Source of the DNA: Halobacillus alkaliphilus | Lineage (GTDB): Bacteria; Bacillota; Bacilli; Bacillales; Halobacillaceae | Direction of reading: 5' to 3' | Length of the DNA: 60,386 nucleotides | NCBI RefSeq assembly: GCF_900113125.1 | Contig: NZ_FOOG01000021.1 | Location: 1-60,386 of the forward strand | Translations under genes and position numbers: made by a program | The notes under the pieces: model-generated | The model's input: the letters and a program-made list of their open reading frames with translations, nothing else | Database searches by the model: none | Told to the model about the DNA's origin: nothing | In this document: positions 43,965-52,712 of the stretch, piece after piece | Position numbering within the stretch: position 1 is the first letter of the stretch | How the letters are laid out: every line of letters starts with the position of its first letter

Positions 43965-43998
43965 AAATAAGCGCCTCCTTAAAGGAGGCGCTTATTTA
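43965..43998. terminator. Bidirectional terminator, ynj-like operon versus oxidoreductase
   Basis: AAATAAGCGCCTCC / GGAGGCGCTTATTT, a perfect stem closing both converging units. Confidence 0.93.
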
Positions 43999-45074
43999 TA
44001 TTTAGCCATAAAATCTCTGTCTATTTTATTTTTTAACTTCCAGGCCTGCCGGCTGTGATGACTCAGCGGACCATAGACCATAAATCCTTGCTGTTTTCCT
44101 GTTGATAAGATATAGAGGGCATTTTTTTGAGGATCATATTCCTGGAGCGGTTGACCAGACAAGAATTGACTCAAATTGTTCCATAACACGGGGCCTTGTT
44201 TAACAGCATAGACACCGCTTTTCTGAAGCTCAGGATACGCAGTCAAGGTTACGCAATCCCCTGATCCAAAAATATAATCATACTCTTGAAACTGCAGGGT
44301 GTCTCTGACCAGCGCAAATCCTTTCTCATCTACTTCGACTCCCGACCGTTTAAAGATAGGCTCGGCAGAAGCTCCGCCCAACCAAAGGACACTAGTATGC
44401 CGAATTTTATTGCCGGAGTCCGTTACAATGTAATGATCATGAATTTCCTTTACACTTTCATCCTCCCACACTTGAACTCCTTTTTTAATAAGTAATGATT
44501 TAAGCCGAGTGGAAACTAATTTTGGAAATCCATTCATGACCTTCTCAGCAGTGACCAGCTTAACTTGTCCCGGAATTTGGTTCTTCTCTTTATAAGTTTG
44601 GATCGAAAGAGCAAGTTCCGTTCCCGCAGCTCCTCCTCCTACAATTAAAGGATGAGTAGTATTCCGAATTTCTTCAATTTGAGAAATGAATTCATAATTA
44701 GGCTTGATGGTGCGTGCCACCGTATTTTCAAAATCCTGTGGTAAACTTTGGGAACCAATATCAAAACTTACAACATCAAACGGATAGACGGAACCGTCAT
44801 GGCAAATTACTTTTTTCTGTTTAGGTCGCAAACTGACCACGGTTTTCTCAATGAAATGAATACGTGCTTCTCTCGTAATCTTTTCCAGTGAAACGCGTGT
44901 ATCTTCAAGCGAATACAGGCCTTCTGTGAATCCGGAAAACATTCCAGAGTAATATTGATACCTGGAGGAAGAAATTAGACACACCTCAACATTTACCCAT
45001 GCTTCGCTTTTCAGCCTTCGGATCACCTCTAGATGAGCATGCCCTGCTCCTACTAATACCAATCGTTTTGACAT
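43992..45074 (-). CDS. FAD/NAD(P)-dependent oxidoreductase of the SelD-associated type
   Basis: A 360-residue NDH-2-like flavoprotein: FAD-binding VLVGAGHAHLEVIRRL at the N terminus, a second dinucleotide motif IVGGGAAGTELALSI (about 146-160), FGSGDCVTL (about 280) and the C-terminal WKLKNKIDRDFM typical of proteins fused to selenophosphate synthetase (SelD) in cyanobacteria and some eukaryotes. Here it stands alone. Electron acceptor and substrate unknown. Start at the ATG at 45074 (AAGGGGGG seven bases before). It converges on the YnjBCD/TVP38 operon. Confidence 0.88.
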   Translation of the reverse strand: MSKRLVLVGAGHAHLEVIRRLKSEAWVNVEVCLISSSRYQYYSGMFSGFTEGLYSLEDTRVSLEKITREARIHFIEKTVVSLRPKQKKVICHDGSVYPFDVVSFDIGSQSLPQDFENTVARTIKPNYEFISQIEEIRNTTHPLIVGGGAAGTELALSIQTYKEKNQIPGQVKLVTAEKVMNGFPKLVSTRLKSLLIKKGVQVWEDESVKEIHDHYIVTDSGNKIRHTSVLWLGGASAEPIFKRSGVEVDEKGFALVRDTLQFQEYDYIFGSGDCVTLTAYPELQKSGVYAVKQGPVLWNNLSQFLSGQPLQEYDPQKNALYILSTGKQQGFMVYGPLSHHSRQAWKLKNKIDRDFMAKYK

Positions 45075-45094
45075 TACAGGTCCCCCCTTATACA

Positions 45095-45127
45095 AAACGC
45101 CCACATGGAATGGACCATGTGGACGTT
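45095..45127 (-). terminator. Terminator between thioredoxin and oxidoreductase genes
   Basis: Minus strand AACGTCCACATGG / CCATGTGGGCGTT hairpin with a short T run. Confidence 0.75.
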
Positions 45128-45131
45128 TACT

Positions 45132-45449
45132 TTAAAGACTTGTCTGCAAGAACTCTTCTACTTCTTCAGGAGTTTTTGCGTTCGCACTATGCAAATGAGC
45201 TATTTTTTCACCTTGTTTGAAAATTAACAAACTAGGAATACCCATCACTTCATACTTATCTGCAACCTCAGGAATTTCATCACGATTAACGTCGTACCAA
45301 CGATACTGGTTATATTCCTCTAATACTTCTCCGATAAACATATCCATTCGACGGCAATCTGGGCACCAGTCCGCCTGGAACTTAATAATAACCGGCTGCT
45401 CACTCTCGATTGTTTCGTTGAATTTCTCTATTGTATGAATTGATTCCAT
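45132..45449 (-). CDS. Thioredoxin-like protein
   Basis: A 105-residue thioredoxin fold with active site DWCPDCRRMD (CxxC at about residues 26-29) and the cis-proline in MGIPSLLIFKQG. WCPDC rather than WCGPC places it near the YtpP/thioredoxin-like group. Three in-frame ATGs (45458, 45455, 45449) follow AAAGGAG; spacing of ten bases favours the last. Same strand as the oxidoreductase and separated from it by a hairpin. Confidence 0.87.
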   Translation of the reverse strand: MESIHTIEKFNETIESEQPVIIKFQADWCPDCRRMDMFIGEVLEEYNQYRWYDVNRDEIPEVADKYEVMGIPSLLIFKQGEKIAHLHSANAKTPEEVEEFLQTSL

Positions 45450-45523
45450 GCTCATCATTCTCCTTTTAAACAGATTCTTATCCATATGATAATTGGTAAG
45501 AATGCTTTTGTCTTATGATTTGC

Positions 45524-46339
45524 TTATTTATATTCCACACGGCCCAGAAGCCATGCAGCTACGAGACCTCCAATAAAGGTCAGGACACTTACCAACCACA
45601 ATGCTGCGCTTCCCGGCACACCCGGAAAAATAACAAATACCGACCCAATAACTAAACCAATGATTAGAGCAAAGGTCCCTGAGGTATAATTCTCCAAAAA
45701 GAATTTAACAATCTTACTCATAACGACAATACCAAATAGAATTCCTAATCCAACCACTGCTATAATATCAAATTTCAAATCTGATACTCCACCGACTACT
45801 GTGGAGTAAACTCCAATAATCAGCAGTATGAAAGACCCACTAATACCTGGCAAAATCATGGCACTACTAGCAATCCAACCCGAAAAGAACAGAAGAATAT
45901 AAGTGGAAAGCGTTAAGTTCTGCATAGGTTCCGTTTCATTCGTCTGAAAAAACGCCATTGATGCCACGAGTACTGCACCAATGAGTAAGATGAGATAATG
46001 GTTCGCTTTAAATTTATGCTTCACATCCGCTTTATGTGTTAAATATGGAAGCACCCCTATTATCAATCCCAGGAAAAAAAACTGAGTGGGACCAGGGTAA
46101 TGCTCAAACAACCACTCTATTAATTTTGCCAATAACAGAATAGACGTGATAACCCCTATCCCCAGCGGCAATAAAAATTTAAGATGTTTTTTCCATTCCT
46201 TTGTAAAGAAACCGTTGATCGCTTCAATCAAACGGTCATAAATACCTAAAACCACCGCAATTGTACCACCGCTTACGCCTGGGACTACGTCACTAGCTCC
46301 CATAAGCATACCACGGTAGATATTTCTCCATTCCCACAT
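45524..46339 (-). CDS. popT: DUF368 polyprenyl-phosphate transporter (PopT)
   Basis: A 271-residue membrane protein with about eight helices and the repeated family motifs MGASDVVPGVSGGTIAVVLG (about 13-32) and SSAMILPGISGSFILLIIG (about 158-176). DUF368 proteins (PopT) were shown to recycle undecaprenyl phosphate across the membrane, alongside DedA-family UptA, and matter under alkaline or salty conditions. Start at the ATG at 46339, eight bases after GGAG. The gene symbol rests on family membership. Confidence 0.9.
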   Translation of the reverse strand: MWEWRNIYRGMLMGASDVVPGVSGGTIAVVLGIYDRLIEAINGFFTKEWKKHLKFLLPLGIGVITSILLLAKLIEWLFEHYPGPTQFFFLGLIIGVLPYLTHKADVKHKFKANHYLILLIGAVLVASMAFFQTNETEPMQNLTLSTYILLFFSGWIASSAMILPGISGSFILLIIGVYSTVVGGVSDLKFDIIAVVGLGILFGIVVMSKIVKFFLENYTSGTFALIIGLVIGSVFVIFPGVPGSAALWLVSVLTFIGGLVAAWLLGRVEYK

Positions 46340-46462
46340 GTTCAATACTCCTTTTTAATAAATTCAAAGTGTCACTTATTCTACTTTGCTTGTCTATGAT
46401 TTTATGATCCTTTTTTAATGTATCCTAAAAATTGCCTTCAATCAATCATTCTTACAGCATAA

Positions 46463-46490
46463 ATAAAGGACCGGATTTTACCCGGCCCCT
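46463..46490 (-). terminator. Terminator of the OpuD-like gene
   Basis: Minus strand GGGCCGG / CCGGTCC hairpin followed by TTTATTTA. Confidence 0.7.
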
Positions 46491-46502
46491 TTATCCAATA
46501 TT

Positions 46503-48023
46503 TTAAGCAGAGGTTTTTTCCTCAGAATCTCTATGTTCTTTTTCCATAGAAGCTTTATCAGCACGCAATGCTTTGTAAAGTGATAAAACCATAAGAATCA
46601 TAATAAATGAGAATGGAAATGCTGCCGAAATAAGAGCATTTTGCAAGGCTTGCAGACCGCCGGAATACAATAACACGGCTGCCATAGAGGACTGGATAAT
46701 ACCCCAGGCGAATTTAACCATAGTCGGCGGTGTCAACGAGCCATTCGTAGTCTGCATCCCTAATACGAACGTCGCTGAATCGGCAGAGGTAATAAAGAAA
46801 GTTCCAATTAGAATCATCGCAATAATGGACATAATCAACCCTAAAGGATAGTTATCGAAAGCGCCAAAGAGCGTCTGTTCCGTAACTAGTTCAGATAAGT
46901 CCGTTTCACCACCCTGCTGAACTTTAATGGCTGAAGAACCAAAGGTGGAAAACCATAGAAACCCTATTACAGATGGCACTAACAACACACCGGATAGAAA
47001 CTCTCTAATTGTACGCCCTTTGGACACACGGGCGATAAATATACCGACGAATGGAGACCAGGCGATCCACCAGGCCCAGTAGAATACTGTCCAGTTGTTA
47101 ATCCAAGTTCGGTTCTCTTCACTATTCGGAGCTAATCTAAAACTCATGGAAGGCAAGTTCTGCAGATAAGCTCCAATTGTATCCGTGAACATATTCATTA
47201 TGAACAAGGTAGGACCTATTACCAACATCATCACTAACAGAAGTAACGCTAAAATCATATTCGTATTACTCAGGTATTTAATCCCTTTACTAAGACCAGT
47301 ATAAGCTGACATCATAAACAAGACCGTTACGACTCCAATAATAATCAGCTGCACCGTAAACGAATCTTGAATAGGCGTCAGGAATGTAAGTCCACCATTG
47401 ATTTGCGCGGCTCCGAAGCCCAAAGTGGTAGCTACACCTACAATAGTTGCAAAAACAGCAATCACGTCGATCGCTTTCCCCCAGGGACCTTTCATCTTAT
47501 TTCCAAAAAGCGGCTCCAAAGTTGCACTTACGAGAGCAGGTGATCCCCGGCGGAATTTAAAGTAGGCGAGTACTAAAGCAACAATCGCATAAATTCCCCA
47601 GGCATGAACTCCCCAGTGAAAATAAACGAACTGCATGGCTTCATTCAGAGCCTCAGGGGTGCCCGTTTCTGCAGTTGGAGCATTCTTTGCGTAAAAGTAA
47701 ATCGGTTCTGCAGCCCCCCAGAAAACCAGACCGATCCCCATACCTGCACTGAATAACATCGCAAACCATGTGGCATAGTTGTAGTCTGGTTTATCAGAAG
47801 GTTGACCCAGTTTAATCTTTCCATATGGACTAAAAATCATATAAATACAAAAAATGACAAAACCCGTAACGATTAATAGATAATACCAGCCAAAGTGTAC
47901 AGAAATGAATGACTGTATTGACCCTGTAATACTTTCAAGATTTCCAGGAGCAACAGCCCCCCAAATAACTGAAAATAAGGCAATGGCCAGGGTAATCCAA
48001 AATACCGACGTAACTTTCTTCAT
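46503..48023 (-). CDS. opuD: BCCT-family glycine betaine transporter (OpuD-like)
   Basis: A 506-residue sodium-coupled transporter with twelve helices. Key segments: FSAGMGIGLVFWGAAEP (about 84-100, the glycine-rich substrate stretch), NWTVFYWAWWIAWSPFVGIF (about 310-329, tryptophan box of the betaine site) and FFITSADSATFVLGM. The whole protein tracks OpuD of B. subtilis, a betaine importer for osmotic stress. Start: second of two ATGs, six bases after AAAGGAG. A sigma-B-like promoter lies upstream (48104-48128). A C-terminal charged tail may be regulatory. Confidence 0.92.
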   Translation of the reverse strand: MKKVTSVFWITLAIALFSVIWGAVAPGNLESITGSIQSFISVHFGWYYLLIVTGFVIFCIYMIFSPYGKIKLGQPSDKPDYNYATWFAMLFSAGMGIGLVFWGAAEPIYFYAKNAPTAETGTPEALNEAMQFVYFHWGVHAWGIYAIVALVLAYFKFRRGSPALVSATLEPLFGNKMKGPWGKAIDVIAVFATIVGVATTLGFGAAQINGGLTFLTPIQDSFTVQLIIIGVVTVLFMMSAYTGLSKGIKYLSNTNMILALLLLVMMLVIGPTLFIMNMFTDTIGAYLQNLPSMSFRLAPNSEENRTWINNWTVFYWAWWIAWSPFVGIFIARVSKGRTIREFLSGVLLVPSVIGFLWFSTFGSSAIKVQQGGETDLSELVTEQTLFGAFDNYPLGLIMSIIAMILIGTFFITSADSATFVLGMQTTNGSLTPPTMVKFAWGIIQSSMAAVLLYSGGLQALQNALISAAFPFSFIMILMVLSLYKALRADKASMEKEHRDSEEKTSA

Positions 48024-48103
48024 CATCTTCTCCTTTCCGGTGCTCAACTTTTTTACATCAATAGATAATTGCGAGGAAATGGTAATTGTGGACTAATTAA
48101 CTG

Positions 48104-48128
48104 TTACCCCATCCTCAAATTTGTAAAC
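48104..48128 (-). promoter_or_regulatory. Sigma-B-like promoter before the OpuD-like gene
   Basis: Minus strand GTTTAC (48123-48128), 13-base spacer, GGGTAA (48104-48109), differing from the consensus GTTTAA/GGGTAT by one base in each box. It lies about 80 bases before the start codon. B. subtilis opuD is a known sigma-B target, which supports the call. Confidence 0.7.
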
Positions 48129-48184
48129 AATTTGTCTAAAAACTGTAAAAAATGTCGACAGCCTGGAAAGGTGTACTTATCTAA

Positions 48185-49507
48185 CTAATATGGGCGCGGG
48201 AACTGAACGGTTTTATTACAGGCTGAGGCTAACTTCTGAGCCTGCTTATCAAAGTATTCAAAATCCAGCTGATCCATACTCTTTGTATCGACAGCTTTCA
48301 TCATGTATCGTCCAAATCTCCATACATCTTCTTTAATGTGATTATCATGTACGACGGATATTTTATAAAGAGCTTCAATAACACCATTCATTACGGAAAA
48401 GTCATTACTTCCATATATCCGCATCTGATAAAAACTGGTGTAAAGATAATCATGAAATTTCCTTGGTTCGATCTTTAGTCTAAGGTTATGATCATCATCC
48501 GCATAATAACGGATGGGCTCATAAACAGAACCCAATTCGGCTAGCAGTGAACCTATACGATTAATACAATTAACCGCTGTGTGTGGGTCATTAATACCTG
48601 GGGAGATTGCTTTGACGGCAATTTCAACGAGTTTCTGAATCGAAAACTCAATGTCCTGTATATCTGTTCGCTCATTTCCTACTATTATATACTGCAGCGC
48701 TTCCTCCGGTTTAATTTCTTCCGAAGACTCCCCTTCCCAATAATAAAACAAAGGCATCCCCTTCTGAACGTAATCTCCAATTAATGTGTTTACCTCTATA
48801 AATAAATCATTTTTTACAGCCCACTGAATGAATAATGCCATCTGCATTCCTTGAAGGTAACCCGATTTATCAGCAAAAATGACACCTTCACTGTTTTGTT
48901 TCAAGCTTTCCAAATCTTTTTCATCCCACTCTGTCGTTTCAGTGTAGCTCTTTTCCTTAAACGTATTAGCAATAATCTTTGAAGTGTTTTGGCGGATATC
49001 ACCAATTAAATTGTTCACTTGTAAGAAACGGGAGGAATGATGAATAAACAATATGAAAAACCCTAAACAAATAATGGATACGACTACCGTTAAAAAGGGA
49101 CTGACCATGCCTTTCTCATCAGTGCCGCCTAACAATAATAAATTTACAAGAGCAAAGATAAATCCAAAGGAGTAAACACCTAACACATGCTGGGTAACAC
49201 GGCTTTTCATAAAATCCTGTAGAGTACGCGGGGAAAACTGAGTGGAATATGTAGTCAACACCACCATAATGGTTGAAAAACTAATGGTTGTCATCGTCAA
49301 TATCGACGTGATCAGCGATCCATATAGGGTTGTTGCCACACTTTTTTCAGTTAAAAATACTTTCGGAATATTTTCCTGAACTTGCGGAACGATCCATAAG
49401 TCCACAAAGCTTATCAGAATAACTGAAATGATAGATATAAGGCTGTAAAGAGTTGGAAGAAACCAGAAACTGTCTCGCACTTTAACCCAAATTTTCTCTC
49501 TGTTCAT
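48185..49507 (-). CDS. DUF2254 membrane protein
   Basis: A 440-residue protein with four N-terminal membrane helices (within the first 160 residues) and a long soluble C-terminal part. TTLYGSLITSILTMTTISFS and TTYSTQFSPRTLQDFM are hallmark stretches of DUF2254, as is SPGINDPHTAVNCI (about 305-318). Function unknown; relatives are predicted mechanosensitive or ion-handling proteins without proof. GGGAG ten bases before the ATG. Confidence 0.9.
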   Translation of the reverse strand: MNREKIWVKVRDSFWFLPTLYSLISIISVILISFVDLWIVPQVQENIPKVFLTEKSVATTLYGSLITSILTMTTISFSTIMVVLTTYSTQFSPRTLQDFMKSRVTQHVLGVYSFGFIFALVNLLLLGGTDEKGMVSPFLTVVVSIICLGFFILFIHHSSRFLQVNNLIGDIRQNTSKIIANTFKEKSYTETTEWDEKDLESLKQNSEGVIFADKSGYLQGMQMALFIQWAVKNDLFIEVNTLIGDYVQKGMPLFYYWEGESSEEIKPEEALQYIIVGNERTDIQDIEFSIQKLVEIAVKAISPGINDPHTAVNCINRIGSLLAELGSVYEPIRYYADDDHNLRLKIEPRKFHDYLYTSFYQMRIYGSNDFSVMNGVIEALYKISVVHDNHIKEDVWRFGRYMMKAVDTKSMDQLDFEYFDKQAQKLASACNKTVQFPRPY

Positions 49508-49583
49508 TAACTTCTTTCTCCCTTCCTGTTCAACTCACTTCCCCACCATATCATTTAAATCCGAAAAATCTTAAGGATTTACT

Positions 49584-50153
49584 TTAAAATAATAATTTTT
49601 CTAACCATATGTGATTAGGCTGGTGGTGCATCAGGCTCTGCTTAAGCCACTCCTTTTGACGTTCACTTAAGTGAGGAAATATATAGTGAAAATCCTGGTT
49701 ATCCTTTTCACTGGTGTACTTTGCTTTGTAAAGAAGGACAATTTCCGGATTTAAATAAGGAACTCCCTGCTCAGAGCGAAGATGCATGTAACTAAGCGGG
49801 CATCTAATTTTGCTGTCACGCCTAAAGTGCCAGTAGTCCCCTTTTCTTTCATTCAATAAAATCTCTATCTGTTCTTCAGAATGATTCGTTGAATGAATCT
49901 CGTGAATGGGGGCTTCCAGCCATTCTTTCTCTTTCCAATTTAATCCACTACCCTCTTTAATATACTTCATTTTCCAATTCTTGAAGTATGATCGGAGCAA
50001 ATACTGCTCGTCCCTTAATACCGCTACATCGAGATCTTTGTGCTCTCTTATTTCTTCCCCTATATGAAGATCAATCGCCCATCCGTCCGCGATCCACCAG
50101 TGACCTTGATAGTCCTTCATAAACTTCTTTACTTGCACACATGATTCAAACAT
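49584..50153 (-). CDS. Nucleotidyltransferase-fold protein (aminoglycoside adenylyltransferase-like)
   Basis: A 189-residue protein with WWIADGWAIDLHIG followed by HKDLDVAVLRDEQ, the GG/GW...DxD pattern of the small ANT(2'')-like nucleotidyltransferases, where the two aspartates bind metal. The usual glycine pair is GW here. These proteins may modify small molecules; resistance is not implied. The start at 50153 has AAGGAGG eight bases upstream. Divergent from the GNAT gene. Confidence 0.82.
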   Translation of the reverse strand: MFESCVQVKKFMKDYQGHWWIADGWAIDLHIGEEIREHKDLDVAVLRDEQYLLRSYFKNWKMKYIKEGSGLNWKEKEWLEAPIHEIHSTNHSEEQIEILLNERKGDYWHFRRDSKIRCPLSYMHLRSEQGVPYLNPEIVLLYKAKYTSEKDNQDFHYIFPHLSERQKEWLKQSLMHHQPNHIWLEKLLF

Positions 50154-50265
50154 TAGGAACACCTCCTTAACCTAGAATGGTTGACTACAAAGATCTTAAA
50201 TAAAAATTCAGTGTTTTTTGACAAATCCAATATTTAGTCGAATAATGATGCATAGGAGGTGGGAT

Positions 50266-50826
50266 ATGTTAAAAGGACACTTAGTAGATTTGAGGCCTGT
50301 GTCCCGCAAAGATTTGGAGGATCTTTACACATGGGCCAATGATGAGTCCCTTACTTTTCTTAGTTCAGGAAGTGAATCAGCGAACCAGAATAATAACCCT
50401 CTGGAAGCTCTTCAAGCCCAATATGAAAAAAATCTGAATTCACATCATTTATGGGAACATGGAACTGTGTTTATAGTTTACTCAAAAGCAACGAAAAAAC
50501 CTATTGGCAAATGTGATTATCGAAATTTAAATCCCGTCACAAGAGTGGCAGAAATTGGGCTGACAATTGGTGAACGTGATTATTGGGGGCGGGGATATGG
50601 AAAAGATATTATTTACACGTTGCTCAATCACCTTTTTTATACCCTTAATTTAGAAAGGGTACAGCTCGATACCTGGAGTGGAAATCACCAAGCCCTTCGT
50701 TTATACGAAAAAGTCGGGTTTCAGCTGGAGGGCCAGCTGCGTAGAAACGAATTTGTTCAAGGAAGCTACTATGACACCATACTCATGGGAATATTGAAAA
50801 GCGAATTTGAATCTGGCACTCGTTAA
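50266..50826 (+). CDS. GNAT-family N-acetyltransferase (RimJ/SpeG-like)
   Basis: A 186-residue acetyltransferase. LRPVSRKDLEDLYTWAND opens the domain, the acetyl-CoA loop is GERDYWGRGYGKDII (about 112-126) and the end has NHQALRLYEKVGFQLEGQLR. Looks like the RimJ/RimL or SpeG branch that acetylates N termini, polyamines or antibiotics. The ATG at 50266 has AGGAGG six bases upstream; the longer frame to 50218 has none. Confidence 0.88.
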   Translation: MLKGHLVDLRPVSRKDLEDLYTWANDESLTFLSSGSESANQNNNPLEALQAQYEKNLNSHHLWEHGTVFIVYSKATKKPIGKCDYRNLNPVTRVAEIGLTIGERDYWGRGYGKDIIYTLLNHLFYTLNLERVQLDTWSGNHQALRLYEKVGFQLEGQLRRNEFVQGSYYDTILMGILKSEFESGTR

Positions 50827-50949
50827 AAACAAGAGACACTTGTACATATCTCCTATTACATGTTTTTATTAGGAAATTTAAGGGAATAAACTCATCAATA
50901 TTATTTGACTCATTTTTTATCAAAATTATGTTCCAAGAAAGGAGTCAGT

Positions 50950-52461
50950 ATGAAAAATCCAGTATTTTTTATTTCGGCCTCTGTGATCGCCGTATTAGTA
51001 GTCATAGGTGCCGTCAATCCTGAAGGGTTTGGCAGTGTAGCCACCACTTTATTTGGTTTTACAACGAAAAACTTCGGTTGGTTTTACCTCATCTCTGTAT
51101 TTGGTTTCGTTATATTCTTAGGTGCGTTAGCCCTAAGTAAATACGGAAAAATTAAAATTGGCCCACCAGAATCTGAACCAGAATATCCTTTTTTCACTTG
51201 GATCGGCATGCTTTTCTCAGCTGGATTTGGAGCAGGATTAGTGTTTTGGGGCGTAGCTGAACCAATGAGCCATTTTTTCACAACTCCATTTAATACGCTT
51301 GAAGCACAGACAGAAGAAGCGGCTCGAATTTCTATGGGATATGCTTTTTTTCACTGGGGGATAAATCAGTGGTCTGTTTTCGCCATTGTCGGACTCTTAA
51401 TCGGATTCTTACAGTTCAGGCAGAATAAGAGCGGTTTGATTTCCACCGCCCTCGAACCAGTGCTGGGTAAAAATAAAGGGGTGAAGACCTTTATTGACTC
51501 ACTTGCCGTCATTGCCACGGTCATGGGTATCGCTACCTCACTAGGACTTGGCATTCTACAAATGAACGGTGGTCTAAAAGCCGTATTCAACGTGCCAAAT
51601 AACACAATGATTCAACTGGCCATTACCGCTGTACTTCTCGTCCTTTATTTAGCCTCTTCTAGTACAGGATTAAACAAAGGAATTAAGTGGCTTAGTAACG
51701 TGAATCTCGGTTTATGTATGGTTTTACTAGCCTTCGTATTCATAGCAGGACCTACTGTATTTATACTTAACACCTTCACCTTAGGACTTGGAGATTATAT
51801 TACAAACTTTGTGGGCTACAGTCTTCGTCTAACTCCTTATGAAGACGGTGGAGGGGACTGGCTGAGAGAGTGGACCATCTTCTACTGGGCGTGGGTCATT
51901 GCCTGGTCTCCATTCGTTGGAACCTTCGTAGCTCGTGTATCAAGAGGAAGATCCATCAGGGAATTCATCTTTGGAGTTCTGATTGTACCGCCATTAATTG
52001 CATGCTTGTGGATCGCTACTTTTGGAGGAACAGCCTTAAACAGTGATTTGAACAACGGAACTAACATAGCTGAGGCGGTTAACGATGACGTAACTTTAGC
52101 ATTATTTGAAACCTACCAGCATCTGCCCATGACTGGAGTACTATCTATTTTATCCATCTTATTAATTGCAACATTTTTAATTACCTCAGCGGACTCCGCT
52201 ACTTACATTCTAGCTAGTATGACAACTAATGGAAGCTTAACCCCTCCGCTTATTATTAAAATTGTTTGGGGAGTTTTAATGGCAGCCATTGCTGGAGTTC
52301 TGCTATTAGCAGGCGGGCTGAATGCCTTGCAGACTGCTTCCCTTGTTTCTGCTTTACCGTTTACCATCGTGATCATACTCTTTGTCTATGCATTTACGAA
52401 GATGATTAGAAAAGAAGAACCTGCTCAACAAAAAATTGAACAGCACCGCAAGGCCAGATAA
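50950..52461 (+). CDS. BCCT-family compatible-solute transporter (second copy)
   Basis: A 503-residue twelve-helix transporter paralogous to the gene at 46503. FSAGFGAGLVFWGVAEP replaces the GMGIG of OpuD by GFGAG; the tryptophan box WTIFYWAWVIAWSPFVGTF and LITSADSATYILASM are kept. Betaine or a related solute such as choline or carnitine is likely. RBS AAAGGAG five bases before the ATG at 50950; the longer frame to 50905 is not needed. The two BCCT genes are 2.9 kb apart on opposite strands. Confidence 0.92.
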   Translation: MKNPVFFISASVIAVLVVIGAVNPEGFGSVATTLFGFTTKNFGWFYLISVFGFVIFLGALALSKYGKIKIGPPESEPEYPFFTWIGMLFSAGFGAGLVFWGVAEPMSHFFTTPFNTLEAQTEEAARISMGYAFFHWGINQWSVFAIVGLLIGFLQFRQNKSGLISTALEPVLGKNKGVKTFIDSLAVIATVMGIATSLGLGILQMNGGLKAVFNVPNNTMIQLAITAVLLVLYLASSSTGLNKGIKWLSNVNLGLCMVLLAFVFIAGPTVFILNTFTLGLGDYITNFVGYSLRLTPYEDGGGDWLREWTIFYWAWVIAWSPFVGTFVARVSRGRSIREFIFGVLIVPPLIACLWIATFGGTALNSDLNNGTNIAEAVNDDVTLALFETYQHLPMTGVLSILSILLIATFLITSADSATYILASMTTNGSLTPPLIIKIVWGVLMAAIAGVLLLAGGLNALQTASLVSALPFTIVIILFVYAFTKMIRKEEPAQQKIEQHRKAR

Positions 52462-52462
52462 T

Positions 52463-52501
52463 TAAAAAGCTGTCTCCATTTAAATAGGAGGCAGCTTTTT
52501 C
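52463..52501. terminator. Bidirectional terminator, BCCT versus pro-peptide gene
   Basis: AAAAAGCTGTCTCC / GGAGGCAGCTTTTT hairpin with T runs on both strands. Confidence 0.9.
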
Positions 52502-52520
52502 GTCTTTATTTAAACCATCT

Positions 52521-52691
52521 TTACCCCATACCTAAATCTCCTGGGTCATTGGCCTTAAATTTTGCCAGAGTAACTTCCGAACTTTCTACAGGTTCTTGAT
52601 CTTTCTCATTATCAAATGCAAGGGATGCCGATCCAAATGTCCCTGCAGCTATCATTAAACCTAAGAGAACTACAGTTAAACGTCTTTTCAT
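52521..52691 (-). CDS. Secreted pro-peptide (Phr/AimP-like signalling peptide precursor)
   Basis: A 56-residue protein with a Sec signal peptide (MKRRLTVVLLGLMIAAGTFG), an acidic middle (DNEKDQEPVE) and the C terminus SSEVTLAKFKANDPGDLGMG. EVTLA recalls the xVxLA processing context of Phr, PapR and AimP precursors, which would free a peptide of up to 13 residues ending in NDPGDLGMG. GGAGG nine bases before the ATG. It begins 21 bases after the end of a TPR receptor pseudogene on the same strand, the layout of Rap-Phr and AimR-AimP. No other gene of this form is in the window. Confidence 0.75.
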   Translation of the reverse strand: MKRRLTVVLLGLMIAAGTFGSASLAFDNEKDQEPVESSEVTLAKFKANDPGDLGMG

Positions 52692-52712
52692 TTTCTTCTA
52701 CCTCCCCATATT

